In this document: positions 41,132 through 49,410 of the stretch, in pieces
Numbering within the stretch: position 1 is the stretch's first letter
Layout: each line of letters begins with the position of its first letter
Assembly: GCF_014196115.1 (NCBI RefSeq)
Contig: NZ_JACIDB010000003.1
Location: 248,001 to 312,000, forward strand
Direction of reading: 5' to 3'
Length of the DNA: 64,000 bases
Origin: Sphingomonas aquatilis
GTDB lineage: Bacteria; Pseudomonadota; Alphaproteobacteria; Sphingomonadales; Sphingomonadaceae
The notes under the pieces: generated by a model
The model's input: only the letters and a program-made list of their open reading frames with translations
What the model was told of the DNA's origin: nothing
Databases searched by the model: none
Position numbers and translations under genes: made by a program

Positions 41132-43489
41132 TCAGGCGGCGGCCGAGGCGTTCCAGCTGCGCGCGACGAGTGCGCGGGCGTCTTCGACGCTGAGCGGCCG
41201 GCTGAAGAAGAAGCCCTGCACCTTGGTGCAGCCCAGCTCTTGGACGAGACGGTGCTCCTCTTCGGTCTCGACGCCTTCCGCCGTGGTCGCCATGCCCAGG
41301 CTCTGGGCGAGGGCGACGACGGCGCGGATGATCGCCACCGCTTCCTTCACGCCACTCGACGCGCCCTGCACGAAGCTGCGGTCGATCTTGATCGACGAGA
41401 AGCGCGTGCGCGACAGATAGCCGAGGCTCGAATAGCCGGTGCCGAAATCGTCCAGGCTCAGGCGGATACCTAGCGACAGCAGCTGTTCCAGAACCTTCGT
41501 CGTGCCGAGCCCTTCGTGCAGGAACACGCTTTCGGTGACCTCCAGCTCCAGCCGTTCGGGGGGCAGGCGCGAATTGGCGAGCGCGGACGCGACGACCGAG
41601 ACGAACTGCGGGTTCTGCAGCTGGTCCGGCGACACGTTGACCGCGATGCGGACGGTGGATGGCCATTGCGCGGCTTCGGCGCAGGCGGTCCGCACGACCC
41701 ATTCGCCGATCGGCCCGATCAGGCGCGATTCCTCGGCCAGGGGCACGAATTTCTCGGGCGAGATCAGCCCCAGCTCGGGGTGGCGCCAGCGCAGCAGCGC
41801 CTCGAAGCCGGTCAGTCGCCCGTTCCCGGCATCGACCACGGGCTGGTATTGCAGGTGTAGCTCGTTGCGCTCCACCGCCTGGCGCAGCGCCATTTCGAGC
41901 ACGCGGCGCTCCTCCGCCTGGACGTGCAGTTCGGGTTCGTAGGCGTGGTAGACGCCGCGGCCCGCGTCCTTGGCGCGATAGAGGGCAAGGTCGGCAGAGC
42001 GGATCAGCATCTCCGCCGTCCGCCCGTCGCGCGGACCGATCGCCAGGCCTACCGACGCGCCGATATAGAGCGTGTGCGCGTCGATCTCATAGGGCTGCGA
42101 CAGCGTGTCGATGATGCGGCGGGCGAGCGCCTCGACCGCGTCGATCCGCGTGGCGTCGCGCACCACGACGGCGAATTCGTCACCGCCCAGCCGCCCGCAG
42201 ACGGTCGAGGCGTCCATCAATTGCGCGAGCCGTGCCGACACGCGGGCGAGCAGCCGGTCACCGATCGGATGGCCGAGCGTATCGTTGACCGCCTTGAACC
42301 GGTCGAGATCAATCATCATGAAGCTGCAGCGTTGACCGTTGCGCTCCGCCTCCGCCATCGCCTGGGCCAGCGTTTCGTTGATCATCAGGCGGTTGGGCAG
42401 GCCGGTGAGTGTGTCGAAGCGCGCCATTCGGGCGATGCGATCGGCGCTCATACATTGTTCGGTGACGTCGGACCCGACGCCGCGGAAACCGCAGAAGCTG
42501 CCCTTTTCGTCGAATCGCGGGCTGGCCGAGACCTGCCACCATCGCTGCTCGCCATTCACCTCGACCGGGATACGCAGGTCGCGGAAGCTCTCGCGCGCCT
42601 TCATCTTGGCGGCCAACTCGCGCAGGGCGTCGGAAAAGTGGCCCGTGTCCCATGCCGGCCCGGCGAGGACGCGCAGGAAGGACTGGCCGTTGATCGCGAT
42701 CGGATCGAGGCCGCAGGCATAAGCGAAGCGTGGCGAGGCCTTGACGATCTGTTTGCCCGCGTCGGTTTCCCACAGCCAGTCGGCGGCGGTCTCTTCGAAT
42801 TCGCGCAGCAGCAGGCTGACGGTGTCGTTCCGTTCGGCGAGCGCGATCTGGACCGCGCGGATCACCACCAGCGCGCGCGCGCGATGGAGGCAGATGACGA
42901 TCAGCATGACGGTGAACAGCGCCGTCGCCGCGGCGCCGGTTGGGCTGCCGTCCAACGCGGTACGCAGCGACACCGCGGCGCCCAATCCGCCCAGGAAGGC
43001 GATCGTCGCCAGCGCCAGTGGTGCCATCGCCATCGCGCCCGCGGTCATCAGCAGCGCGAGGATCATCCAGAGCGCGTAGGTGCCGTGCGAGCCGGGATCG
43101 ACGCGAAAGGCGAAGACGGGAACCGCCCAGACGACGGCAAGCGCCACGCCTTCCCACAGCGTGGTGCGGACGTCGCGGGCGCTGGCATAGCCGCCGTCGC
43201 GGTGATGCGTGCTCAGGCGGCGGATCGCCACGGCGACCGCCACGATGCCAACCAGCGCGGCCCAGCCGATCAGATACGTCAGGGGCTCGTTACCCGCGAA
43301 CAGGGGAACGACCAAGGCCGCGCCGATCAGATTCGCGGCGAGCAGGAACAGCGCCAGATGGCGCCCCGCATCGAGCTGTTTGGATCGGATCCGCGCCCAT
43401 TGCGCGGCATCGGCGCCGTCGGTCAGGCCCAGCAATTGGGCGAATCCGATCGTTTCGGAATCGAGGGTTTGGAGCGGCGCGACTGTCAC
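41132..43489 (-). CDS. Membrane-bound PAS-GGDEF-EAL cyclic-di-GMP regulator
   Basis: A 785-residue protein. The N-terminal 190 residues form about five to six helices (FLLAANLIGAALVVPLF onward). A PAS domain follows (AADWLWETDAGKQIVKASPR to FRGVGSDVTEQ), then GGDEF (intact in CGRLGGDEFAVV) and EAL (intact in FEALLRWRHPELG). Both catalytic signatures are complete, so it could make and break c-di-GMP. No RxxD inhibition site lies just before GGDEF. It follows the fatty acyl-AMP ligase gene; the PilZ protein at 21238 may be an effector. Confidence 0.93.
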   Translation of the reverse strand: MTVAPLQTLDSETIGFAQLLGLTDGADAAQWARIRSKQLDAGRHLALFLLAANLIGAALVVPLFAGNEPLTYLIGWAALVGIVAVAVAIRRLSTHHRDGGYASARDVRTTLWEGVALAVVWAVPVFAFRVDPGSHGTYALWMILALLMTAGAMAMAPLALATIAFLGGLGAAVSLRTALDGSPTGAAATALFTVMLIVICLHRARALVVIRAVQIALAERNDTVSLLLREFEETAADWLWETDAGKQIVKASPRFAYACGLDPIAINGQSFLRVLAGPAWDTGHFSDALRELAAKMKARESFRDLRIPVEVNGEQRWWQVSASPRFDEKGSFCGFRGVGSDVTEQCMSADRIARMARFDTLTGLPNRLMINETLAQAMAEAERNGQRCSFMMIDLDRFKAVNDTLGHPIGDRLLARVSARLAQLMDASTVCGRLGGDEFAVVVRDATRIDAVEALARRIIDTLSQPYEIDAHTLYIGASVGLAIGPRDGRTAEMLIRSADLALYRAKDAGRGVYHAYEPELHVQAEERRVLEMALRQAVERNELHLQYQPVVDAGNGRLTGFEALLRWRHPELGLISPEKFVPLAEESRLIGPIGEWVVRTACAEAAQWPSTVRIAVNVSPDQLQNPQFVSVVASALANSRLPPERLELEVTESVFLHEGLGTTKVLEQLLSLGIRLSLDDFGTGYSSLGYLSRTRFSSIKIDRSFVQGASSGVKEAVAIIRAVVALAQSLGMATTAEGVETEEEHRLVQELGCTKVQGFFFSRPLSVEDARALVARSWNASAAA

Positions 43490-43528
43490 GCCTGATACGG
43501 TAAGGTGTTGAACGTTTACGGATGGTTA

Positions 43529-43550
43529 GGGCGGCGCCGGTTCGCCGCCC
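43529..43550 (-). terminator. Stem-loop between the acyl-AMP ligase and GGDEF/EAL genes
   Basis: GGGCGGCG and CGCCGCCC form an 8-bp stem with a six-base loop, 12 bp after the ligase stop (minus strand). The run after it (TAACC) is poor in T, so read-through into the GGDEF/EAL gene is likely. Confidence 0.4.
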
Positions 43551-43561
43551 CAATGACCGAA

Positions 43562-45331
43562 TTATGCGGCGATCGGATAGGGTTTGATGTCGCCGCTGAG
43601 ATACAGGTTGCGCGCCTTCGCCCGGCTGAGCTTGCCCGAGCTGGTGCGCGGCAGCGTGCGCGGCGGGATCAGCTCGATCACGCAGTTCATGCCGGTGACC
43701 GACCGGACTCGCTCGCGGATTTCATCGCGCAGGCGTAGCCGCTCGGCATCGTCGCTGCTGCGGCACTGGACGAGGACGGCGGGGGTCTCCTCACCGCCGG
43801 GCGTCGTGATCGCGAAGGCGGCGATGTCGCCCGACTTGAAGCCCGGGAGCTGCTCGACCGCCCATTCGATGTCCTGCGGCCAGTGGTTCTTGCCGTTGAC
43901 GATGATCATGTCCTTGGCGCGGCCGACGATATAGATGTAGCCGTCCGACATATAGGCCATGTCACCGGTATCCAGCCAACCGTCGACCATGCAGGCGTCG
44001 GTCGCCTCCTGATCCCGGAAATAACCGACCATGACGCTGGGGCCCTTGCACCACAATTTGCCGATCGCACCGTCGGGCAGGGGCGTGCCGTCCTCTTCGC
44101 GAATCTCGACCGTCATGTCGCGCACCGGCTTCCCGCAGTTGACGATGGCGCGGAAGCGCTGCGGGCGCGGGCCGTCGTTGGCGGCGAGCGAATCGCCCCC
44201 GCCCGACAGCTGCGTTTCCTCGACCAGCTCGACGCGGATGCCTTCGCCCGGCGGCATCAGCGACACGGCCAGCGTCGCCTCGGCAAGGCCGTAGCTGGGC
44301 AGAAAGGCGCTCGCCTTGAAGCCCGCATCGGCAAAGGCATCGACGAACGCCTGCATCACATCGGGGCGGATCATGTCGGCGCCATTGCCCGCGACGCGCC
44401 AGCGCGACAGGTCGAAGCGCTCGGCCGCCTTGGTCTGCGACGACATGCGGCGCGCGCAGATGTCGTAGCCGAAGGTCGGCGAATAGGACAAAGCGGTGCC
44501 GTCATGGCGCGAGATCATGTCGAGCCAGGCGAGCGGGCGGCGCGCGAAATCCTCGGTCTTCAGGTAATCGGTCGACACCTGGTTGGCGATCGGCGACAGG
44601 AAGCAGCCGACCAGGCCCATGTCGTGATACCAGGGCAGCCAGCTGATGCAGCGGTCGGTGCCGTCGATCTGCATGCCGTGGCTGTGCGCAGCCAGGTTGT
44701 TGAGCAGCGCATGGTGCGTGATCGCGACGCCGTGCGGGAAGCGCGTCGAGCCGCTGGAATATTGCAGGTACGCGATCTGCTCGCCATGCGCCTGCGGCAG
44801 CACGGCCTCCGGTGCCTCGCGGGTCGCGAATTCGGACCAGTCGATGCCGTCCGTGCCCGCCAGCTGCGCGGCCTCTGCCGCCATTGCGCTGAGTTCAGGC
44901 GGGAAGATCAGCATCTTGGGGTCACAGCTGGCCAGCTGGACGCGCAGCTGCTCGATATACGAATCGCGGCCGCCGAAGCTGGTCGGCAGCGGCAGCGGCA
45001 CTGGCCAGGCGCCGGCGTAGATGGTGCCGAAGAACAGAGCGGCGAATTCCGGCCCGGTTTCGGCGACCAGCGCGATACGATCTTCGGGCTGCACCCCCGC
45101 CGCGATCAGGCGATAGGCGGCGGCGATCGCGTCGCTGCGCAGCTCGGCGAAGGGATAGGGGCGCGCCAGCGTGCCGCGCGCGTCATGGAAATTCAGTCCG
45201 CGCACCCCGGTGGCGGCATAGTCCAGCGCCTCGCCCAAGGTGGCGAAATCGGCGAAGCGGCGCGGCAGCGCGTCGAGCGTCGGGGTAGGGGCCGGTCGGG
45301 GAGTCGGCGAAGCCGCAGACTGATCGGTCAT
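43562..45331 (-). CDS. Fatty acyl-AMP ligase (FAAL, FadD32-like)
   Basis: A 589-residue adenylate-forming enzyme that activates fatty acids as acyl-adenylates and usually hands them to an acyl carrier protein or polyketide synthase. The P-loop YLQYSSGSTRFPHGVAITH, YGLAEATLAV, WLDTGDMAYMSDGYIYIVGR and KDMIIVNGKNHWPQDIE are typical of FAALs, and the insertion around GKLWCKGPSVMVGYFRDQEA is in the right place. No acyl carrier protein, PKS or NRPS gene lies nearby, so the acceptor is unknown. It is divergent from recX. Confidence 0.9.
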   Translation of the reverse strand: MTDQSAASPTPRPAPTPTLDALPRRFADFATLGEALDYAATGVRGLNFHDARGTLARPYPFAELRSDAIAAAYRLIAAGVQPEDRIALVAETGPEFAALFFGTIYAGAWPVPLPLPTSFGGRDSYIEQLRVQLASCDPKMLIFPPELSAMAAEAAQLAGTDGIDWSEFATREAPEAVLPQAHGEQIAYLQYSSGSTRFPHGVAITHHALLNNLAAHSHGMQIDGTDRCISWLPWYHDMGLVGCFLSPIANQVSTDYLKTEDFARRPLAWLDMISRHDGTALSYSPTFGYDICARRMSSQTKAAERFDLSRWRVAGNGADMIRPDVMQAFVDAFADAGFKASAFLPSYGLAEATLAVSLMPPGEGIRVELVEETQLSGGGDSLAANDGPRPQRFRAIVNCGKPVRDMTVEIREEDGTPLPDGAIGKLWCKGPSVMVGYFRDQEATDACMVDGWLDTGDMAYMSDGYIYIVGRAKDMIIVNGKNHWPQDIEWAVEQLPGFKSGDIAAFAITTPGGEETPAVLVQCRSSDDAERLRLRDEIRERVRSVTGMNCVIELIPPRTLPRTSSGKLSRAKARNLYLSGDIKPYPIAA

Positions 45332-45398
45332 CGAAATTCCTGTTCACGCGCCGCTATCACGCGGCTGTCATATCCTGGCGCTTTAACGCGCGATCAAC

Positions 45399-45426
45399 GT
45401 TCTCATTCCGTTGCCACTGTGGCAAC
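45399..45426 (+). promoter_or_regulatory. LexA-box-like site and dyad before recX
   Basis: GTTC-N7-GTTG at 45399-45413 differs by one base from the alphaproteobacterial LexA consensus GTTC-N7-GTTC. It overlaps a perfect dyad GTTGCCA-CTG-TGGCAAC (45410-45426) that ends 3 bases before the recX ATG. Either could be an operator. Confidence 0.4.
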
Positions 45427-45429
45427 AAC

Positions 45430-45993
45430 ATGGCCATGCCCGCCGAACGTCGCCCTCCGCGCCCGCTGGACGCCGCCGCGCTCGACCGACTGGCGCTGCG
45501 CTACGTCGAACGGTTTGCGACGACGCAGGGCAAACTGGCGGATTACCTGCGGCGCAAGGTGCGCGAAAGGGGCTGGGAGGGCGAGCCCGCCGATCCGGCA
45601 GCGATCGCCGCGCGCATGGCGGCGCTGGGCTATGTCGACGACCGGCTCTTCGCCGAAAGCAAGGCGGCGGCGCTGGCGCGGCGCGGGCTGGGCGCACGAC
45701 GGGTCGGCGCGGCGCTGCGTCAGGCGCATGTCGCGGACGTCGCGGAGGATCTGGCGCCCGACATCGCCGCGCGGGCACTGACCGCCGCGCTCACCTTTGC
45801 GCGGCGACGGCGCGTCGGACCGTTCGGGCCGGAGGTGGCGGATCGCGCGATCCGTGACCGGCAGCTGGCCGCGATGCTGCGCGCCGGCCATCCGCTCGAT
45901 CTGTCCCGACGCATCCTGACGGCGCGCGACCTGTCCGATCTGGGACTCGAATCGGACGATGAGGCTGCGGTTCAAGCCTTTTTCTTGCCCTGA
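45430..45993 (+). CDS. recX: Regulatory protein RecX
   Basis: A 187-residue RecX-type protein that restrains RecA filaments. The helical repeats are visible in LRYVERFATTQGKLADYLRR, AARMAALGYVDDRLFAESKA and RRGLGARRVGAALRQAHVAD. The arginine-rich composition is typical. Two ATGs are close (45430 and 45436); the first is given. recA is not in the window. The neighbouring gene on the other strand is the acyl-AMP ligase. Confidence 0.85.
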   Translation: MAMPAERRPPRPLDAAALDRLALRYVERFATTQGKLADYLRRKVRERGWEGEPADPAAIAARMAALGYVDDRLFAESKAAALARRGLGARRVGAALRQAHVADVAEDLAPDIAARALTAALTFARRRRVGPFGPEVADRAIRDRQLAAMLRAGHPLDLSRRILTARDLSDLGLESDDEAAVQAFFLP

Positions 45994-46078
45994 GCGGCCT
46001 AAAAACCCGCAAAGGCTTTCGTTTCATAATTGCGGCTGCGACGAACCGTGCTAGCGTGTCGGCGACAGGGGTGCAGTG

Positions 46079-46738
46079 ATGCGTGGCGAGCCGCAACGGG
46101 AGTGCGACGAGCGAGGCGGCGGGCAGATGCCCGGCGACCGTGATCGTGCGTTCGGGCGACCGGTGGAATCCGAGGATACGATCGACACCGTCGCGCCGGA
46201 CGCGACGACCCGCGCCGCCGCCGCAGACGAAGGCCCCATCGCGATCGGCGGCGTCGTCAAATGGTTCGACGCGACGCGCGGCTTCGGCTTCGCGGTGGCG
46301 GACGATCCGGCCTATGGCGACGTGCTGATCCATTTTTCGGTGTTGCAGTCGCACGGCCGGCGCAGCCTGCCCGAAGGGGCGCGGGTGGAGACGCTGTCGG
46401 TGCAGCGCGGTCGCGGCTATCAGGCGCGCGAAGTGATCGGCATCGATCTGACCAATGCGATCGAGGATGCGCCCCGGCCGCCGCGCAATCCCGATCGCGT
46501 CGATCCGCTCAGCCTGATCGATGCGGCCGGCGCGTTCGAAGGCGCGGTGGTGAAATGGTTCAACCGGCTGAAGGGCTATGGTTTCCTGGTCCGCGATGCG
46601 GATGGGGCGGACGTGTTCGTCCATATGGAAACGCTGCGTCGTGCGGGGCTGGCGGTGGTCGAACCCGGCCAGCGGTTGCGCGCGCGGATCGTCGCGGGCA
46701 ACAAGGGGCCTCTGGCGGTCAGCGTCGAAGAGGATTGA
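46079..46738 (+). CDS. Double cold-shock-domain protein
   Basis: A 219-residue protein with two cold-shock domains: VVKWFDATRGFGFAVADD (about 60-125) and AVVKWFNRLKGYGFLVRD (about 155-215). Each has the RNP1-like KGYGF/RGFGF and an RNP2-like strand (DVLIHFSVL; DVFVHMETL). A 50-residue polar N-terminal tail precedes them. Such two-domain proteins are common in Alphaproteobacteria and bind RNA or single-stranded DNA. GTG 46076 and ATG 46079 are adjacent; the ATG is given. The DUF192 gene follows after 4 bp. Confidence 0.9.
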   Translation: MRGEPQRECDERGGGQMPGDRDRAFGRPVESEDTIDTVAPDATTRAAAADEGPIAIGGVVKWFDATRGFGFAVADDPAYGDVLIHFSVLQSHGRRSLPEGARVETLSVQRGRGYQAREVIGIDLTNAIEDAPRPPRNPDRVDPLSLIDAAGAFEGAVVKWFNRLKGYGFLVRDADGADVFVHMETLRRAGLAVVEPGQRLRARIVAGNKGPLAVSVEED

Positions 46739-46742
46739 GCCG

Positions 46743-47243
46743 ATGATCGGAACGAAGGCGCTGGTGGCGATCGTCGCGGCGCTGGGGCTGGGCGCGACCG
46801 GGGTCGCGGTGCAGACCGGTGTCTTCTCGCACGATACGGCGGCGAAGGATGCGGCCAAGACGCTGTTGCCGATCACGATCGCCAGCGCCAACGACACGCA
46901 TAATTTTACGGTGGAACGCGCGGTGACGCCCGCCGAGCAGGAACGCGGGCTGATGTACCGCACCGACCTGAAGCCCGATGGCGGCATGCTGTTCTGGCCC
47001 TATCCGCCGGAGGGCGGCGGTCCGCGTCAGGCGAGCTTCTGGATGAAGAACACGCCGACGCCGCTCGACATCCTGTTCATCCGCGCCGACGGCACGATCG
47101 CGACGATCGCCGAAAATACCGTGCCCTTCTCCGAAACGCCCGTCCTGTCGCGTGAGCCGGTGGCGGCAGTGCTGGAACTGGTCGGCGGCCGCGCGGCGGA
47201 CCTCGGCATCGCCGAAGGCGACAAGGTGACCTGGGCGAAGTAG
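46743..47243 (+). CDS. DUF192 family exported protein
   Basis: A 166-residue protein with an N-terminal membrane segment (ALVAIVAALGLGATGVAVQ) and a DUF192 domain: ERGLMYRTDLKPDGGMLFW, SFWMKNTPTPLDILFIRADG and the late VLELVGGRAADLGI. The domain is widespread and its function is unclear. Its ATG lies 4 bp after the cold-shock gene, so the two share a transcript, an arrangement common in this group. A lower-G+C stretch begins right after its stop. Confidence 0.9.
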   Translation: MIGTKALVAIVAALGLGATGVAVQTGVFSHDTAAKDAAKTLLPITIASANDTHNFTVERAVTPAEQERGLMYRTDLKPDGGMLFWPYPPEGGGPRQASFWMKNTPTPLDILFIRADGTIATIAENTVPFSETPVLSREPVAAVLELVGGRAADLGIAEGDKVTWAK

Positions 47244-47270
47244 CGGGCTTTCTATCGGTCGAGTGAAAAT

Positions 47271-47290
47271 GAGCGCCTGTTCAGGTGCTC
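47271..47290. repeat. Short inverted repeat at the edge of the low-G+C island
   Basis: GAGCGCCTG-TT-CAGGTGCTC, one G-U pair. It lies 28 bp after the DUF192 stop and 25 bp before the AbiC-like gene's stop. It could be a transcript end for either of these convergent genes. Confidence 0.45.
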
Positions 47291-47314
47291 TATCGTCTCG
47301 CCAAATCGGTCTTA

Positions 47315-48145
47315 TTAATCTCGAGCAGCAAAAGCCTGCTTATCAAAAATTCCTTCGAATCTAATGCGAGCGCCGGATTTCGGTAAGTACTTCAGCATAT
47401 GGTAATCGGTCAACAGGGACTCGAGATCTGCCGAGCGGGGTGACAGAGCGTTGTATGCGAGAGACACAAGTTCGCTATTAGTCAATTGTGATCGTAGCAA
47501 TCTGGTGTACGATGCCTTCTCTTGATCCCTCAGAATAGAATCGTGTCTGACTTTGTTTAAAATTGAGTAGACCAACCGATAATATGGTGCGAATGTGCGC
47601 TCGGTATTCATGGTCATGGTTTTTTCATACGCTGCGACAATCTCGTCTCGTGACGCCGTGGGCGGGTTCGTAACAGCCTGTCTGATATGAAAAAGGTGTT
47701 CAAGAGTAAAACCGGTAAGCGCATCAATGCCCACCTTTGTTTCTAATCGATGCTGCTTTGTCTTGGGGTTTTGCGCTGCCGATATAAATTGCTTCGAGTG
47801 TTTGAAAACAAGTTCGCCCCGCAACTCGCGCATCAATTTTAGCAATTCGAAGAACGTGGCTTCGAAGCGTTGCCTGTGAGCATCTTCGGCTTGAAGGGCC
47901 AATGCTCGCTGTTGCTCTGCAAGTGCTGCTTGTTGAAGGACTAGTGTCCGAACGACAAAGAGTGCGCCTGCAAGAGACACAAGCCCATTAAAAGCACCAA
48001 ATGTATCGCCCCAGCTGCCAGCTGTGCCGACTCCCTCGATCGATTTTCCCGCAAAAAACCTAGCAATTTCTAAGCTGTAGTCCGCGTAGAGACCCCATCC
48101 GAAAACGAGGGCCAGCAGCAGGATGATCCAGAATTTTGCGCTCAT
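47315..48145 (-). CDS. Putative phage abortive infection protein (AbiC-like, putAbiC family)
   Basis: A 276-residue protein with two N-terminal helices (FWIILLLALVFGWGLYADY; DTFGAFNGLVSLAGALFVVR), a coiled coil (LQQAALAEQQRALALQAEDA) and a helical cytosolic part (FEATFFELLKLMRELRGEL; PYYRLVYSILNKVRHD; LLRSQLTNSELVSLAYNALS). This pattern, especially DTFGAFNGL, YYRLVYSIL and RSQLTNSELVSLAYNAL, fits the putative AbiC family. It is probably a membrane-anchored defence effector. Base use is unlike its neighbours: 27 of 60 bases (45%) are G or C at 47701-47760, and codons are AT-rich. It stands alone, with no second toxin or antitoxin gene. Confidence 0.75.
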   Translation of the reverse strand: MSAKFWIILLLALVFGWGLYADYSLEIARFFAGKSIEGVGTAGSWGDTFGAFNGLVSLAGALFVVRTLVLQQAALAEQQRALALQAEDAHRQRFEATFFELLKLMRELRGELVFKHSKQFISAAQNPKTKQHRLETKVGIDALTGFTLEHLFHIRQAVTNPPTASRDEIVAAYEKTMTMNTERTFAPYYRLVYSILNKVRHDSILRDQEKASYTRLLRSQLTNSELVSLAYNALSPRSADLESLLTDYHMLKYLPKSGARIRFEGIFDKQAFAARD

Positions 48146-48334
48146 TGCCCTATTTTCGATATTGTTGCCGGTAAATATGCAACCCGCTAAGTTAGAAATC
48201 TATACGAATATTGATTCCCGTCCGTGATGCGGTGGTGCGTCAATCTCCCTAGCTCGAATGTCGTCAGGACAGTTTCAAGATTACCATATCACCTGTTGAT
48301 GGCTCGCTCGCGTGCGGGTAAGCGCTGAGCCACT

Positions 48335-48730
48335 ATGGGCATCAACCTCAATCCCTTCACCTGGTGGACCGGCGCGTCGTGGGGCACGATGCTCTATGGC
48401 CTGCGTGGCATGGCGCAGATGGGCACCGACCAGCTCGGCAACGTCTATTACGAAGGCGGCAAGGACGGCAGCGGCCGCAAGCGGCGCTGGGTGATATATG
48501 AGGGTGCGAACGATGCCAGCCGGGTGCCGCCCGAATGGTTCAGCTGGCTCCACCATCACATCGACGACGTGCCCGATCGGGCGCTGCCGCCGGTGCGTGC
48601 GTGGCAGAAGCCGCCGATCCCCAACATGACTGGCACGCCGCTCGCCTATCGTCCCTCGGGCTCGTTGGAAAAGGGCGGCAAGCGCGCCGCCGCGACCGGC
48701 GATTACGAGGCGTGGACGCCCGAAGGGTGA
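48335..48730 (+). CDS. NADH:ubiquinone oxidoreductase accessory subunit NDUFA12
   Basis: A 131-residue homolog of the mitochondrial complex I subunit NDUFA12/B17.2, found in Alphaproteobacteria. WTGASWGTMLYGLR, GNVYYEGGKD, RRWVIYEGANDASRVPPEW and WLHHHIDDVP are the conserved blocks. It binds the matrix-side arm of complex I. It is followed directly by the DUF2155 gene with a GTGA overlap, and then by aat on the other strand, a standard block in these genomes. Confidence 0.93.
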   Translation: MGINLNPFTWWTGASWGTMLYGLRGMAQMGTDQLGNVYYEGGKDGSGRKRRWVIYEGANDASRVPPEWFSWLHHHIDDVPDRALPPVRAWQKPPIPNMTGTPLAYRPSGSLEKGGKRAAATGDYEAWTPEG

Positions 48731-49410
48731 GCCCACGGATCGGCCGCTGGCTGGCCGCCGGCGTCCTGCTGGTCGCGATCGCGGTGGCCGGCGTCTTCGG
48801 CTATCGCGCCTGGCATGGCAGTAACGGCCCGGCGAACCGGACGGTCGCGACGCAAGACCTGCCCGCCGATCCCGCCAAGGGCGACGGGATCGAGACGATC
48901 GCCGCCTCCGACACGACGCTACCCACCGGCGGCACGCCGATGGCCGAGCGGGTCGCCGTCGTCGGCCTGCTCAACAAGCGCAACGGCGTCAGCCGCGACC
49001 TGACGCTGAAGCCGGGGCAGGCGGTGCGCATCGGCGATGCGATCGTGCGCCTGCGTGCCTGCGAAAAGACTGCGCCCTGGGAGCAGGATCCGCTGACCGG
49101 CGCCTTCGTCCAGCTCGACGTGCGCGGCACCGACCGGCACTGGCGTCGCGCCTTTTCCGGTTGGTTGTTCAAGGAACGGCCGGCGCTGAACGTCGTCCAG
49201 CACCCCGTCTATGACGTGTGGACCAAGAGCTGCACGATGTCCTGGCCGGAAACCGGCCCCGACACGGTGTCGGCGGCGAGTGGCGGCGCGGCGCGCTCCA
49301 GCGCGAAGAAATCGGGCGGTGCGGACGCCGATGCGAGCGAGGGCGACGATGCGGCGCCCGCTGACGAGCCGGTCGCCCCGTCGAGCGCGCCGGCCAGCAA
49401 CGCGCAATAA
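48727..49410 (+). CDS. DUF2155 domain-containing protein, GTG start
   Basis: A 227-residue exported or membrane-anchored protein. A hydrophobic segment (LAAGVLLVAIAVAGVFGY) is followed by the DUF2155 domain: VVGLLNKRNGVSRDLTLKPG, IVRLRACEKTAPWEQDP and NVVQHPVYDVWTKSC with two likely disulfide cysteines. The last 55 residues are Ala/Ser/Asp-rich and poorly conserved in look; they are encoded opposite the end of aat. GTG at 48727 overlaps the NDUFA12 stop. The function of the family is unknown. Confidence 0.88.
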   Translation: MSPRIGRWLAAGVLLVAIAVAGVFGYRAWHGSNGPANRTVATQDLPADPAKGDGIETIAASDTTLPTGGTPMAERVAVVGLLNKRNGVSRDLTLKPGQAVRIGDAIVRLRACEKTAPWEQDPLTGAFVQLDVRGTDRHWRRAFSGWLFKERPALNVVQHPVYDVWTKSCTMSWPETGPDTVSAASGGAARSSAKKSGGADADASEGDDAAPADEPVAPSSAPASNAQ

